The notes below the pieces were generated by a model that made no database searches, had not been told where the DNA came from, and was given only the letters and a program-made list of their open reading frames with translations. This document shows, piece after piece, positions 37,164-46,771 of a stretch of DNA of 64,000 nt (position 1 is its first letter; every line of letters begins with the position of its first letter). The position numbers and the translations under genes are program-made. The stretch is from Shewanella saliphila (GTDB lineage Bacteria; Pseudomonadota; Gammaproteobacteria; Enterobacterales; Shewanellaceae), in the NCBI RefSeq assembly GCF_014648295.1, contig NZ_BMQV01000009.1, forward strand, positions 52,019 through 116,018, given 5' to 3'.

Positions 37164-37943
37164 TTAAAAGCCCCAACTCACCGCTATACCGGCATAGGTT
37201 TCGTCAAGACTGCCTTGCTGGCCGTCGGCCGCGGCTTGCTGTTTAATATCTTCTAGTGCAATGCTGTGGCTAATATGGGTCGCAAACATCAGGTTTTCAC
37301 TAAATTGATATTCAGCTTCTAGACCAAATTGCACATGGTTAGTACCATCGTGTGCTTCACTGCTGTAACCAAAATCAAAGCCTTGCGAGACATAAGGTGT
37401 TAGCGTGAGTTGTGAATTGATCTCCCATGGGCTGTAAACGCTCAGGGTGACAAAGTAACCAGAGGCTTCAGTGGCATAAGTGTAGTTTACTACAGGCACT
37501 AGCCAGTCTAAGCCGTTATAAGTAATTGAACTAAAAAATTCATTGTCTGATGCGCGCTCATCACCATAAAACTCCAGGCGTTGATAGCCCAAAGTCGCTT
37601 CGATATCGTAGTCCAAATGCAATGTGTATTCTAAACCGGCATTCCACTCAGTGTAGTTGACTTGGTCTGCTCGTCCTACAACGGCATAAGCCACCATGTC
37701 ATTGTGCTCAACACTTGCCACAGCCCAGGCAATGCCACCTTTATCTAAGTTATTGCGACCTTCAGTAATGTAATGGTTCTCCCAAACCAAATCTAAGGCA
37801 ACATTTGGCTGAGTGTCCGTTTCAGCTAGTGCCGGCATGGCGGCCGTTAAACTTATCACCGCAAGAGTCGGTAAAAACACACAAGTGGCAAAATGTTTAC
37901 GATGTACAGTACAAAAATCAAAAGTCATGTTTGTTTGGCTCAT
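37164..37943 (-). CDS. Outer-membrane beta-barrel protein, unknown function
   Basis: A 259-residue protein with a signal sequence ending in MPALA, alternating hydrophobic strands and the terminal SWGF that fits the outer-membrane insertion signal. Strand patterns such as WNAGLEYTLHLDYDIEATLGYQRLEF support a small 10- to 12-strand barrel. It looks related to putative porins of the TorF/short-barrel kind, but this is weak. The first ATG (MSQTNM) and one five codons later are both possible starts. Confidence 0.6.
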   Translation of the reverse strand: MSQTNMTFDFCTVHRKHFATCVFLPTLAVISLTAAMPALAETDTQPNVALDLVWENHYITEGRNNLDKGGIAWAVASVEHNDMVAYAVVGRADQVNYTEWNAGLEYTLHLDYDIEATLGYQRLEFYGDERASDNEFFSSITYNGLDWLVPVVNYTYATEASGYFVTLSVYSPWEINSQLTLTPYVSQGFDFGYSSEAHDGTNHVQFGLEAEYQFSENLMFATHISHSIALEDIKQQAAADGQQGSLDETYAGIAVSWGF

Positions 37944-38237
37944 GGTAAAATATGGACTGAGAAACGATCTGGACGTGTATATTAGCTTATTAACAATAAA
38001 ATTAAATGATAACCACTTTCATCTGAGATCTGCCTGTCAATATTAGCTTTGTAAACTAACAGTAAATAGCAAATGCGACTGTGGTCACTTCTTTTATCGT
38101 GTAAATACGTTAGGCGTTGGCGTGTGGGTCATGATTAATGCTGGGATATTATTGATTCACAATGGCGTAAAGCTTGAAAGCCAAGTAAATTGGCCCCATA
38201 TCATTGCAATCGACACGAAATATTTTGAGGGATCTTT

Positions 38238-40277
38238 ATGAGCAATCCACTGCTAAACAGCGCAGCATTACCCGAGTTTTCTAAAATTAAACCAGAACAC
38301 ATCCAGCCTGCGGTTGAGCAAGCCATTGCCAAGTGTCGCGATACCATTGAAGCTTTATTAGCTGACAACAGCCAATATACTTGGGATAACCTTATCGCCC
38401 CTCTTGAAGAAGTCGACGACGAATTAAGTAAAGTTTGGTCGCCAGTGTCGCACATGAACTCAGTTGTCAGCAGCGATGCATTGCGTGATGCACACGATGC
38501 CTGTTTACCGCTTTTATCTGATTACGGCACCTATGTTGGCCAGCATCAAGGCTTGTATCAAGCTTATAAATCAATTCATCAATCTGCTGAGTTTGCCGGG
38601 TTAACCCAAGCACAAAAAATGGTGATAGAGCAGAGCTTACGTGATTTTGAATTGTCGGGTATTGGCTTAGATGATGGCGAAAAAGTACGTTACGGTGAAA
38701 TTGTTAAGCGTTTATCTGAGCTAACGAGCAATTTTTCTAACCAGCTATTAGACGCCACTGAAGCCTGGACCAAGTTGATTACCGACGAGGCTGACTTAGC
38801 GGGTTTACCTGAGTCGGCAGTGGCCGCAGCTAAAGCAATGGCTGAAGCCAAAGAGCTAAAAGGTTGGTTGTTTACCCTTGATTTTCCCTCTTATTTACCG
38901 GTGATGACCTACAGCGAAAACCGTGAGCTACGTGAAGAATGCTACCGTGCATTTGTCACCCGCGCCTCTGATCAAGGCCCAAATGCTGGCGAGTTTGATA
39001 ACACCGACAACATGAACGAAATCGTGGCATTACGTCATGAGTTAGCCAATTTACTGGGTTTTGCCAGCTATGCTGATAAATCACTTGCCACCAAAATGGC
39101 AGAGTCACCAGAGCAGGTATTGGGCTTTTTAAATGAATTAGGCCAACGTTCAAAAGGTCAGGCGGCAACAGAATTGGCTGAACTACGCGCCTTTGCTAAA
39201 GAGCACTATGATGTCAGCGAAATGGCTTCATGGGATTTAAGTTTTTATGCCGAAAAACTGCAGCAACACAAGTATGAAGTGTCGCAGGAAATTTTACGTC
39301 CGTACTTCCCAGAAAACAAAGTCTTATCAGGCTTATTCTTTACCGTTAACAAGCTATTTGGCTTAAGCATTAAAGAGCAAAAAGGCGTTGATACCTGGCA
39401 CAAAGACGTGCGCTTCTTTGATATTTTCGATGCCGATAACGTACACCGTGGCAGCTTTTATTTAGATTTATATGCTCGCAGCGGTAAACGTGGCGGCGCA
39501 TGGATGGACGATTGTCGTGGCCGTCGTATTACCTCTACCGGTCTGCAAAAACCAGTGGCTTACTTAACCTGTAACTTTAATGGCCCAGTAGACGGCAAGC
39601 CGGCGTTATTTACCCACGACGAAGTCACTACGTTATTCCACGAGTTTGGCCATGGTATCCACCACATGCTAACCAAAGTCGATGTTGGCGGCGTATCGGG
39701 CATTAACGGTGTGCCTTGGGATGCCGTAGAGTTACCAAGTCAGTTTATGGAAAACTGGTGCTGGCAAGAAGAAGCCCTAGCGGAGATCTCTGGCCACTAC
39801 GAAACTGGCGAGCCATTACCTAAAGCATTGCTCGACAAAATGTTAGCGGCAAAAAACTTCCAGTCAGGCATGATGATGGTACGCCAGCTTGAATTCTCGT
39901 TGTTCGATTTTAGAATGCATTATGAGTTTGACCCAGCAAAAGGTGTCGATATTCAAGGTATTTTAGATGAAGTACGCAGCCAAATCGCGGTATTAACCCC
40001 GCCAAGCTTTAACCGTTTCCAGCACGGTTTTGCCCACATTTTTGCCGGTGGATATGCTGCAGGGTATTACAGCTATAAATGGGCTGAAGTGTTATCGGCT
40101 GATGCGTTCTCACGTTTTGAAGACGAAGGCATCTTTAACCCGGAAACCGGTAAGAGCTTCTTAAATAACATTCTTGAAATGGGCGGAAGTGAAGAGCCAA
40201 TGGAGCTATTTAAACGCTTTATGGGCCGCGAACCCAACACAGATGCATTACTGCGTCACAGTGGTATTGCCGCATAA
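38238..40277 (+). CDS. prlC: Oligopeptidase A (PrlC, M3 family)
   Basis: A 679-residue cytoplasmic zinc metallopeptidase that degrades short peptides, including cleaved signal peptides. The catalytic motif HEFGHGIHHM (zinc ligands H, H and the catalytic E) is present, and the C-terminal FAHIFAGGYAAGYYSYKWAE region is the M3 substrate-binding segment. Length is normal for PrlC. In E. coli prlC is co-transcribed with rsmJ (yhiQ); here they are 15 kb apart. Confidence 0.95.
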   Translation: MSNPLLNSAALPEFSKIKPEHIQPAVEQAIAKCRDTIEALLADNSQYTWDNLIAPLEEVDDELSKVWSPVSHMNSVVSSDALRDAHDACLPLLSDYGTYVGQHQGLYQAYKSIHQSAEFAGLTQAQKMVIEQSLRDFELSGIGLDDGEKVRYGEIVKRLSELTSNFSNQLLDATEAWTKLITDEADLAGLPESAVAAAKAMAEAKELKGWLFTLDFPSYLPVMTYSENRELREECYRAFVTRASDQGPNAGEFDNTDNMNEIVALRHELANLLGFASYADKSLATKMAESPEQVLGFLNELGQRSKGQAATELAELRAFAKEHYDVSEMASWDLSFYAEKLQQHKYEVSQEILRPYFPENKVLSGLFFTVNKLFGLSIKEQKGVDTWHKDVRFFDIFDADNVHRGSFYLDLYARSGKRGGAWMDDCRGRRITSTGLQKPVAYLTCNFNGPVDGKPALFTHDEVTTLFHEFGHGIHHMLTKVDVGGVSGINGVPWDAVELPSQFMENWCWQEEALAEISGHYETGEPLPKALLDKMLAAKNFQSGMMMVRQLEFSLFDFRMHYEFDPAKGVDIQGILDEVRSQIAVLTPPSFNRFQHGFAHIFAGGYAAGYYSYKWAEVLSADAFSRFEDEGIFNPETGKSFLNNILEMGGSEEPMELFKRFMGREPNTDALLRHSGIAA

Positions 40278-40297
40278 ATCATTAATGTTAACCTGTT

Positions 40298-40328
40298 AAA
40301 AACCGGCATTGATTGTCGGTTTTTTTAT
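40298..40328 (+). terminator. Terminator after prlC
   Basis: Stem AAAACCG/CGGTTTT with an eleven-base loop and a run of seven Ts. Confidence 0.85.
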
Positions 40329-40458
40329 GCCTGCAATTTGATTTACTGGCGTCATTTGGGTTGGTAAATAAAGTGAGTTATCGTTTATCGATAATTTATT
40401 GTCGAATAAAAATAACTATGTTAACGTTAAATTAACATTAGCCAACCTTAGAAATATC

Positions 40459-41034
40459 ATGGATAGAATTGTTTCACTCAGTAAATGGATTAAATTACTC
40501 ATCGTTTTTTTAGCCTTACTACAAGCCAGTAGCTATTGCGGCACCATGATGTTCGGCGAGTTTCAAGCGGGCGAATATGTACTCACAATTGACTGGTGGG
40601 GCTGGTTTAGCAGTTACCTAGCCGTTGATTTTGGTAGCCCCTGGCAAGCTATTGCGCAAAGCCTTTATGATGCTGGCTTTCATCCAGGGTTAATTTTGGG
40701 CAGTGTTGAAATTCTGCCTTATCTGTTTATTTATTATTTTTTATATCAGTTATTCACTTTGTATCAACAGGGGCAGGTGTTCACCCCAGGTAATTTTCGT
40801 TGTTTAAGCAACATTGCTTTGGTCTTTTTAGCGTGGATTTTACTCAGTCTTTTCTACCCGATGATCATCGCCTTTTCACTGCACTTTAGCGGAACATCCA
40901 GTGCAGTTCCTGTGTATTTTAGTCTTGGCAGCCAGGAGCTCAAGTATGCGCTATTTGGGATGATTTTTTATTGTGTGGCCTGGGTGATGCAGCACGCGAC
41001 TGAACTGCAACAAGAGGCGGAGTTAACCATTTAA
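40459..41034 (+). CDS. DUF2975-type four-helix membrane protein
   Basis: A 191-residue inner-membrane protein with four hydrophobic helices (near residues 12-30, 75-100, 120-145 and 165-185), resembling the DUF2975 family. These are almost always encoded with a small XRE/YozG-like regulator, as here, where the stop and the next ATG overlap by one base. The ATG at 40459 was chosen; a TTG frame start at 40399 would add 20 polar residues. Function is unknown; the pair is often thought to be a membrane-linked regulatory couple. Confidence 0.75.
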   Translation: MDRIVSLSKWIKLLIVFLALLQASSYCGTMMFGEFQAGEYVLTIDWWGWFSSYLAVDFGSPWQAIAQSLYDAGFHPGLILGSVEILPYLFIYYFLYQLFTLYQQGQVFTPGNFRCLSNIALVFLAWILLSLFYPMIIAFSLHFSGTSSAVPVYFSLGSQELKYALFGMIFYCVAWVMQHATELQQEAELTI

Positions 41035-41243
41035 TGGCCATTATTATTGAGTTAGACGTGATGCTGGCAAAGCGCAAGATGAAGTCAACTGAGCTAGCAG
41101 AATTGGTCGGTATTACACCGCAAAATTTATCGGTATTACGCAGCGGCCGTGCTAAAGCGATTCGGTTTTCAACACTCGACGCCATTTGCCAGCACTTACA
41201 GTGCTCGCCAGGTGACATTTTAATCCACAAGGAAGATCAATAA
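41034..41243 (+). CDS. Small XRE/YozG-like HTH regulator
   Basis: A 69-residue Cro-type helix-turn-helix protein (KMKSTELAELVGITPQNLSVLRSGRAKAIRFSTLDAICQHLQC) consisting of little but the DNA-binding domain. It overlaps the DUF2975 gene by one base and lies 14 bases before a lipoprotein hydrolase gene, so it probably regulates its own small operon together with its membrane partner. Confidence 0.88.
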   Translation: MAIIIELDVMLAKRKMKSTELAELVGITPQNLSVLRSGRAKAIRFSTLDAICQHLQCSPGDILIHKEDQ

Positions 41244-41257
41244 TTAAGGACAATAAT

Positions 41258-42121
41258 ATGCAAAATACAGTCAAAAAAATGATCACGGTGGCAATGATTA
41301 GCACGACTATGCTCATCATCTCTGGCTGCACCGTGCGCTTAAGTGAAGAGAGTTTTATTGCCAATGATAACGAGCCCGTAGCCTTTAGCGTTGAGTTCAC
41401 TCAAACACTACAGCAAGCCATGCCGGATCATGTAATTACCCAGCTAAGTCTTGAGGCGAGCGATCACGTTAAGCTGAATGGCTTTTTTATTGATAACCGA
41501 AACAGCAACACAACCCTGGTGTTTTATCCGGGTAATGGCATGAAAATTCAGCCACATTGTTTGGCCGATCTAACGGCATTATCGGCGCTTAATACAGATA
41601 TCTTAGTCATGGATCGCCGTGGTATTGGCGCCAGTGAAGGCAAACCACGGATTCACAATATTATCTTGGATGCCCAGCAACAGTTAGACTATATACAGAA
41701 ACAATATCAACCCGAAAAAATCATATTACATGGTTACTCGTTAGGCAGTTTTATTGCCGCAGACTTAGCCAGAAATAATAAAATAGATGCATTGGTTTTA
41801 CACGGCTCGGCCACCAATGCCGACGATTGGGTCGATGAAAAAACACCTTGGTATATGGCACCGTTTATGACGTTGGAAATGCCAGAAGATTTTCGTAAAA
41901 CAGATAATAAGCAAGTGGTCGCGCAATATTATCAAGGGCCATTATTGGTGATTGCCGCAGAGGATGATGAAGAAGTGCCGCCAGAACTGTCAGAAAAACT
42001 GTTTGCTGCAAGCAAGTCTGCTAATAAGCAGTTCATTATGGTACCTAATGTCGGCCATCAAGGCATGCTAGAAGAGGCAACCACAATGCAGCAGTATCAA
42101 GCTTTTATTGATGAGCTTTGA
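41258..42121 (+). CDS. Lipoprotein alpha/beta-hydrolase
   Basis: A 287-residue alpha/beta-hydrolase with a lipoprotein signal (MLIISGC, Cys 24). The nucleophile elbow GYSLGS, the oxyanion-strand YPGNG, the MDRRGIGASEG turn, the acid DDEEVP and the late His in VGHQGM make a complete catalytic set. It is probably anchored in the inner or outer membrane facing the periplasm. The substrate is unknown. It is the third gene of the DUF2975-XRE operon. Confidence 0.82.
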   Translation: MQNTVKKMITVAMISTTMLIISGCTVRLSEESFIANDNEPVAFSVEFTQTLQQAMPDHVITQLSLEASDHVKLNGFFIDNRNSNTTLVFYPGNGMKIQPHCLADLTALSALNTDILVMDRRGIGASEGKPRIHNIILDAQQQLDYIQKQYQPEKIILHGYSLGSFIAADLARNNKIDALVLHGSATNADDWVDEKTPWYMAPFMTLEMPEDFRKTDNKQVVAQYYQGPLLVIAAEDDEEVPPELSEKLFAASKSANKQFIMVPNVGHQGMLEEATTMQQYQAFIDEL

Positions 42122-42140
42122 TTTGAGCGGAAAATTGGCA

Positions 42141-42168
42141 TAAAAAAGAGGCGCAAATACGCCTCTAG
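42141..42168 (-). terminator. Terminator after ribB
   Basis: On the minus strand AGAGGCG/CGCCTCT with a six-base loop followed by six Ts; it ends the ribB transcript and may serve the convergent hydrolase gene less well. Confidence 0.85.
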
Positions 42169-42191
42169 GTTTGAAATGAATTAGGTTTTAT

Positions 42192-42848
42192 TTACGCTAA
42201 TTTCAAATCATACCGGTTGCGGTACATCACCATGTCTTCGATGGTGAGTACTGGCATATTGTGCTTTACACCAAATGCGACAATTTCAGGCGCTTTGGCC
42301 ATGCTGCCGTCTTCGTTGGTGAGTTCACATAACACGCCAGCAGGCATTAAGCCGGCCATTTGCATTAAATCTACTGTACCTTCAGTGTGACCACGACGAG
42401 ACATTACCCCGCCAGCGCGAGCGCGTAGCGGAAATACGTGTCCTGGGCGCGCTAAGTCTGAGGCTTTAGCATCACGATTAGCGGCCGTTTTAATGGTGGT
42501 AACACGGTCTTGAGCTGAAACGCCCGTGGTAACGCCTACTTTAGCTTCAATCGACACAGTAAATGCGGTTTGGTTTGCACTGTTGTTGTCGGCAACCATC
42601 GGTGGCAATTCAAGTTTGTTGGCGTGATCGTCGGTTAAGCATAAACACACAATACCGCTGCATTCGCGGATCATTAATGCCATTTGGGCTGTGGTTAAAT
42701 GCTCAACTGAGTAAATAATATCGCCTTCGTTTTCGCGATCTTCATCGTCTAGTAATAATACGCCGCGGCCTTCTCTAAGCGCTGCAAGGGCATTTTCGAC
42801 ACGGGTGATAGGTTCGCCAAATTCGGCAAGTAGTGAAAGCTGATTCAT
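42192..42848 (-). CDS. ribB: 3,4-dihydroxy-2-butanone 4-phosphate synthase (RibB)
   Basis: RibB converts ribulose 5-phosphate to the four-carbon precursor of riboflavin. The stand-alone 218-residue form is typical of gammaproteobacteria. The signatures are [10 protein letters not shown] (Mg/substrate site), [10 protein letters not shown], and [21 protein letters not shown]. The correct start is the ATG at 42848 (MNQLSLL); the frame continues upstream only because it runs through the FMN riboswitch. Confidence 0.96.
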   Translation of the reverse strand: MNQLSLLAEFGEPITRVENALAALREGRGVLLLDDEDRENEGDIIYSVEHLTTAQMALMIRECSGIVCLCLTDDHANKLELPPMVADNNSANQTAFTVSIEAKVGVTTGVSAQDRVTTIKTAANRDAKASDLARPGHVFPLRARAGGVMSRRGHTEGTVDLMQMAGLMPAGVLCELTNEDGSMAKAPEIVAFGVKHNMPVLTIEDMVMYRNRYDLKLA

Positions 42849-42944
42849 GGTTGTACTCCTAAAATGACCAGAATCAGGGCTTGTAAAGAGGGATATAAAT
42901 CCAAAACAAATTGCATCAAAAAGCCGTGGGCTGATTGATGTATC

Positions 42945-43108
42945 TCCATTCTCTCTCATCCGGACTATAACCGTCGGCTCTGGACTGTTAGACATTACCT
43001 TTAAGCAATACTAAGTCACCAGATCTGCTGACCTCGACGAATCGAGCGCTCGCGGGCTTACTTTTTCAAGTTTACCGCCGGTGGGGAATTGCGCCCCGCC
43101 CTGAGAAT
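42945..43108 (-). promoter_or_regulatory. FMN riboswitch (RFN element)
   Basis: The minus strand from 43108 shows the canonical RFN blocks: TTCTCAGGGCGGGG, CCCCACCGGCGGTAA, AGCCCGCGAGCGC, GATCTGGTG, CCAGAGCCGACGG and GTCCGGATGAGAGAGA. A possible terminator stem (AGCC/GGCT followed by five Ts, near 42915-42935) lies between it and ribB. FMN binding should reduce ribB expression. Confidence 0.97.
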
Positions 43109-43352
43109 TATAAATAATGTTGTTTGCGTTGCTCATCTTGTGAGTGTCTTAAAACACCAACAAGATAAAACCGCGTTGCTATGGTAATCAGTTCAGTCAC
43201 AGATGAAAAGGGGGATAAGTCGCAAAAAGAGTAACAAAACAAACAATAGGCCTAAACGTACAGCATAAAACTCATGTTAAATGGCGCTGGTACCCTTGCT
43301 CACTGGTATGACCTTTGTTAGCCTGTCGCGCTAACAATAGGAGTAGTGGTAA

Positions 43353-43883
43353 ATGAATCTGTATTTTCGTTTTGCGTTGTTGTTTTTATGGCGAATAGGC
43401 CATTGCAAACGTATTGATTTTTTAGGCACCAGTAAAATTAACTATCGGGTTTTGCCGTTAGATTGCGACATCAACTTACATTTAACCAATTCGCGCTATC
43501 CGGCCTTTATGGATTTAGCCCGTACGTACATGATCGCCGAAATTGGTTTAATGAAGCAGTTTTTAAAGAACAAATGGCTACCTATCGTCAATGCCGCTGA
43601 GTTTACTTATATCCGCGATATTAAACCGTTTGAAAAGTTTACTATCGAAACCAAAATTGTCGGTTGGGATGAAAAATACTTCTATATTGAGCACCGCATG
43701 GTGACCGCACGCGGCTTACATTGTATCGCCCATGTGCGCGGGGTGTTTATGTGTCGTGGTAAGCAAGTGCCTCTCGAAACCTTAATTACGGCAGCGGGTT
43801 ACACCGGTGACATGCCTGAACTGCCGGCCGAAGTCGTTAAATGGAAACAGTTTTTACAGCTTAAAAAAGAGCGTAATATTTAA
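43353..43883 (+). CDS. Thioesterase-superfamily (hotdog) protein
   Basis: A 176-residue protein of the acyl-CoA thioesterase hotdog fold (THEM6-like): INYRVLPLDCDINLHLTNSRYPAFMDLAR holds the catalytic-Asp/His region around residues 30-58, and VNAAEFTYIRDIKPFEKFTIETKIVGWDEKYFYIEH is the long central strand pair. It likely hydrolyses an acyl thioester in the cytosol; the substrate is unknown. It is followed 39 bases later by the tag-like gene. Confidence 0.78.
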   Translation: MNLYFRFALLFLWRIGHCKRIDFLGTSKINYRVLPLDCDINLHLTNSRYPAFMDLARTYMIAEIGLMKQFLKNKWLPIVNAAEFTYIRDIKPFEKFTIETKIVGWDEKYFYIEHRMVTARGLHCIAHVRGVFMCRGKQVPLETLITAAGYTGDMPELPAEVVKWKQFLQLKKERNI

Positions 43884-43922
43884 GGCTTTCGTATACAACG
43901 TAGTTATTGTTAAGGACATCCT

Positions 43923-44612
43923 GTGGCAACATTAGAAAAATTCAGTGATATTTGGGCGCGAGCTTGCGAGCGTAAAGGCGGACCTGCAATCGTGAACTCG
44001 TTATTACCCGACACGTTAAGCGCCGAAGACATCAGTGAGTATTCCGATGCACAATTGTTGTCTGTCATCAGCAAGCGGGTGTTTCAAAGTGGTTTTGTGT
44101 GGCGCGTGGTCGACAATAAATGGCCTGCTTATGAAAAAGCGTTTTTTGACTTTGAGCCCATGAAAGTCCTGATGCTATCTCCAGATCAAATTCAACAACG
44201 CGCTAGCGATCCCACGCTGATCCGCCATCAAAAGAAAACCCAGGCCATTGTTGATAATGCCTATATGATCCAGAAAATCAACGCGGAACACGGCAGTTTT
44301 GCTGAATTTATTGCCAATTGGCCAACCGACGACATTACCGGTTTATGGCAAGTGCTTAAAAAACGCGGTGCTCGTTTAGGAGGCAATACTGGGCCATACT
44401 TTTTGCGCGCGATTGGTAAAGACACCTTTTTACTTAGCCAAGATGTGCAGGCGTATTTAACCGCTCGTAAGGTGGTTGATGCTGGCTTTACCTCGAAAAC
44501 GGCATTACGCCAAACGCAAGCAGCGTTTAATCATTGGCAACAAGAATCTGGCAAGAGCTTGGCTGAAATCAGCCGGGTGATTTCTTTGGGTGTGGGCGAC
44601 AATAGGGTGTAG
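43923..44612 (+). CDS. DNA-3-methyladenine glycosylase I-like protein (Tag family)
   Basis: A 229-residue helix-hairpin-helix glycosylase of the 3-methyladenine I class, a base-excision repair enzyme removing alkylated adenine. It has the segments FQSGFVWRVVDNKWPAYEKAFFDF, IVDNAYMIQKIN and LLSQDVQAYLTA; the usual Tag tyrosine/tryptophan pocket is altered, and the zinc-binding cysteines of E. coli Tag are not evident, so this is the divergent Tag-like subclass. Translation starts at a GTG preceded by AAGGA (7 bases). Confidence 0.8.
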   Translation: MATLEKFSDIWARACERKGGPAIVNSLLPDTLSAEDISEYSDAQLLSVISKRVFQSGFVWRVVDNKWPAYEKAFFDFEPMKVLMLSPDQIQQRASDPTLIRHQKKTQAIVDNAYMIQKINAEHGSFAEFIANWPTDDITGLWQVLKKRGARLGGNTGPYFLRAIGKDTFLLSQDVQAYLTARKVVDAGFTSKTALRQTQAAFNHWQQESGKSLAEISRVISLGVGDNRV

Positions 44613-44628
44613 TCGATATCAGGGTCTA

Positions 44629-45237
44629 TTACACTTGATAACGGCTTAAAAACACTTTAACGACTTCTGCCGCGTGCTGGTCTTTTTCTTCGTCAGTTAA
44701 CGGCTCGATAATTTGGAAAATTAATGGCCAAAAACATTGGCCTTTAATTAAGCTTTGCACATGGGTTTGTGCCTGTTCAATATCATCTACCTTAATTCGA
44801 CCATCTTTGTCGGCCGCTTTTATCCAACGTAAAATCGCTGTTTCTTCTTTAATGATTCTTTGGATTTCTTGCTGCATTTCAGATGTATAAAACAAGTGAC
44901 CAATCACCATCCGCGACACTTCAATGTGCTCTTCTGACTGAATATAATCTATATCACAGCGTATTAATTGTTGTAACTGCGGTGCCAGCGGTGTGTTTGG
45001 ATCATAAGGTTCAGAAGGTTGTGATAATGCCTGTTGCCATAAATCGGTCATCAAGGTCATCACTAGCGCTTCTTTAGTGGCAAAGTGATTGTAAACCGTG
45101 CGTTTTGATACCCCTGCCACTTCGGCTAATTTGTCCATACTCGTTGCAGTAACCCCTAATGCTTTAAAGGTTGTTCTGGCGGCTTCAAGAATGGCCGCAC
45201 GTTTAATTTGGCTACGAGTTTGTTTTTCAGGTTTCAT
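44629..45237 (-). CDS. TetR/AcrR-family repressor
   Basis: A 202-residue TetR-type regulator: KRAAILEAARTTFKALGVTATSMDKLAEVAGVSKRTVYNHFATKEAL is the HTH and the rest a helical ligand domain. It is divergent from a metallo-beta-lactamase-fold gene; a perfect 21-base palindrome lies 71 bases upstream and is likely its operator, repressing that gene. The RND pump downstream could belong to the same regulon. ATG 45237 was taken; a GTG lies three codons upstream. Confidence 0.88.
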   Translation of the reverse strand: MKPEKQTRSQIKRAAILEAARTTFKALGVTATSMDKLAEVAGVSKRTVYNHFATKEALVMTLMTDLWQQALSQPSEPYDPNTPLAPQLQQLIRCDIDYIQSEEHIEVSRMVIGHLFYTSEMQQEIQRIIKEETAILRWIKAADKDGRIKVDDIEQAQTHVQSLIKGQCFWPLIFQIIEPLTDEEKDQHAAEVVKVFLSRYQV

Positions 45238-45307
45238 AACGGCCACAATAATAAGGTTGATTTAAGATATTTTACACTGAGCAGTTTACTTTTCAATGGT
45301 AGATTAT

Positions 45308-45328
45308 TAAACTACACCGTGTAGTTTA
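45308..45328. promoter_or_regulatory. TetR-type operator (21-bp perfect palindrome)
   Basis: Arms TAAACTACAC and GTGTAGTTTA around a single central C. It ends 17 bases before the ATG of the metallo-beta-lactamase-fold gene and lies between it and the TetR gene, so binding would block initiation of the former and possibly autoregulate the latter. Confidence 0.85.
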
Positions 45329-45345
45329 CTCGATGGGTGGCATAG

Positions 45346-46449
45346 ATGAAATTATTAACCGGTATTATGCTTGGTGTGTTGTTGTTAATTGCCATTGTTT
45401 GGCTAAGCAAAACCTGGTCTAGTGCCAATAAAAGTAAGCCATTTACCAATAGCGAAAAAGTATATCAAGCAGGGTTAAGCAGTTTATGGCCAATCGCTAA
45501 AGCTTATTGGCACACCCAGCGCAAAGCGCCTGCCCCTAAAAATGACGTCCCTTTAACCACATTAACTGCTGACATATTGGCACAAACTACTGAAGATGCC
45601 GTTTATCGATTGGGCCATTCAACCATACTAATGCGTATTGACGGTGAGTATGTGTTAATCGATCCGGTATTTAGTGAGCGTGCATCGCCTGCACAATGGG
45701 CTGGGCCAAAACGTTTTCATCAATCGCCGATCAGTATTGCTGAGTTGCCGAACATAAAAGCTGTCGTGATTAGCCATGATCATTACGATCACCTTGATAG
45801 AGCCGCCATTGAACAGCTCATCTCTAAAGTAGAGCATTTTATTACCCCTTTAAAAGTGGGTGACTACTTAACGGATTGGGGCGTCGACCCTATTCAAGTC
45901 ACTGAGCTTGAATGGTGGCAGTCGGTTGAGTTAAATGGCCTCAATATTACCGCCACACCGGCGCAGCATTTTTCTGGTCGAGGTTTATTAGATCGCGACC
46001 ACACATTGTGGGCCAGTTGGGTTATTCAAGGTTTGCATCATAAAGTCTTTTTTAGTGGTGACAGTGGCTACTTTAATGGTTTTAAACAAATTGGTGATTT
46101 ATACGGACCATTTGATTTAAGCATGATTGAAACAGGCGCCTATAATGAATTGTGGAGTGACATCCATATGTTGCCAGAGCAAAGCATACAAGCGCATATT
46201 GATATTAATGCCAAAGCGATGATGCCGGTACATAACGGCACGTTTGATTTGGCGCTGCATGACTGGTTTGAACCTTTTGAGCGTATTAATCAGTTAGCAA
46301 AACAGCATAATGTGACTTTGTTGACCCCTCAATTTGGCCAGGCTGTGACGCTGGCTAATCCGCAAGCCAGTGAGCGTTGGTGGCGACCCATGATGGCAGA
46401 GAGCCAAAACATGGATGAATTAAATAAGGTTGTCACGAATAACAATTAA
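45346..46449 (+). CDS. Metallo-beta-lactamase-fold hydrolase (NAPE-PLD/UlaG-like)
   Basis: A 367-residue MBL-fold protein with an N-terminal membrane helix (IMLGVLLLIAIVWL). The metal motif is SHDHYDHLD, with later metal ligands in TPAQHFSGRG, FSGDSGYF and VHNGTFDLA. The family includes phospholipase-D-like and lactonase-like enzymes acting on membrane lipids, often inner-membrane anchored. It has its own TetR-type operator 17 bases before the start, which points to induction by a membrane-active or lipophilic compound (inference). Confidence 0.87.
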   Translation: MKLLTGIMLGVLLLIAIVWLSKTWSSANKSKPFTNSEKVYQAGLSSLWPIAKAYWHTQRKAPAPKNDVPLTTLTADILAQTTEDAVYRLGHSTILMRIDGEYVLIDPVFSERASPAQWAGPKRFHQSPISIAELPNIKAVVISHDHYDHLDRAAIEQLISKVEHFITPLKVGDYLTDWGVDPIQVTELEWWQSVELNGLNITATPAQHFSGRGLLDRDHTLWASWVIQGLHHKVFFSGDSGYFNGFKQIGDLYGPFDLSMIETGAYNELWSDIHMLPEQSIQAHIDINAKAMMPVHNGTFDLALHDWFEPFERINQLAKQHNVTLLTPQFGQAVTLANPQASERWWRPMMAESQNMDELNKVVTNNN

Positions 46450-46771
46450 ATTATGTTGGTAATGAAATCGTTTAACACTATACTAGCATAGTTGACTTTA
46501 TCAACATCCTGACCAGTAATATATGTGATCGTAAATTGAACTCGTTTTGTTTAATTAATACTATTAACTAAACACTTAGTGAATAAATTGCACATATATT
46601 ACCTAAGCTTATTATTTCTTTACAATTTAGTACATTAGACTTTGTTGTTTGAATTTTGTACTTGTGCGATAAAGAGCGCAGAATATTTAACAGTTTAATT
46701 TTTAGCTATTTTCAAATGAGTTACTCAAGGTTGAGACACCATTATGAAAATACACCAAAGTAGGAGCACCC
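46450..46771 (+). other. AT-rich promoter region of the RND operon
   Basis: No open frame or RNA signature. I see a short inverted repeat ACTAT-N6-ATAGT near 46480-46496 and a GTAGGAG ribosome site just before 46772. The 21-base TetR palindrome of the previous promoter is not repeated here. Confidence 0.5.

Noticed and set aside
42849..42995. N-terminal extension of ribB
   Set aside because: The open frame runs through the FMN riboswitch; RibB homology starts at the ATG at 42848.
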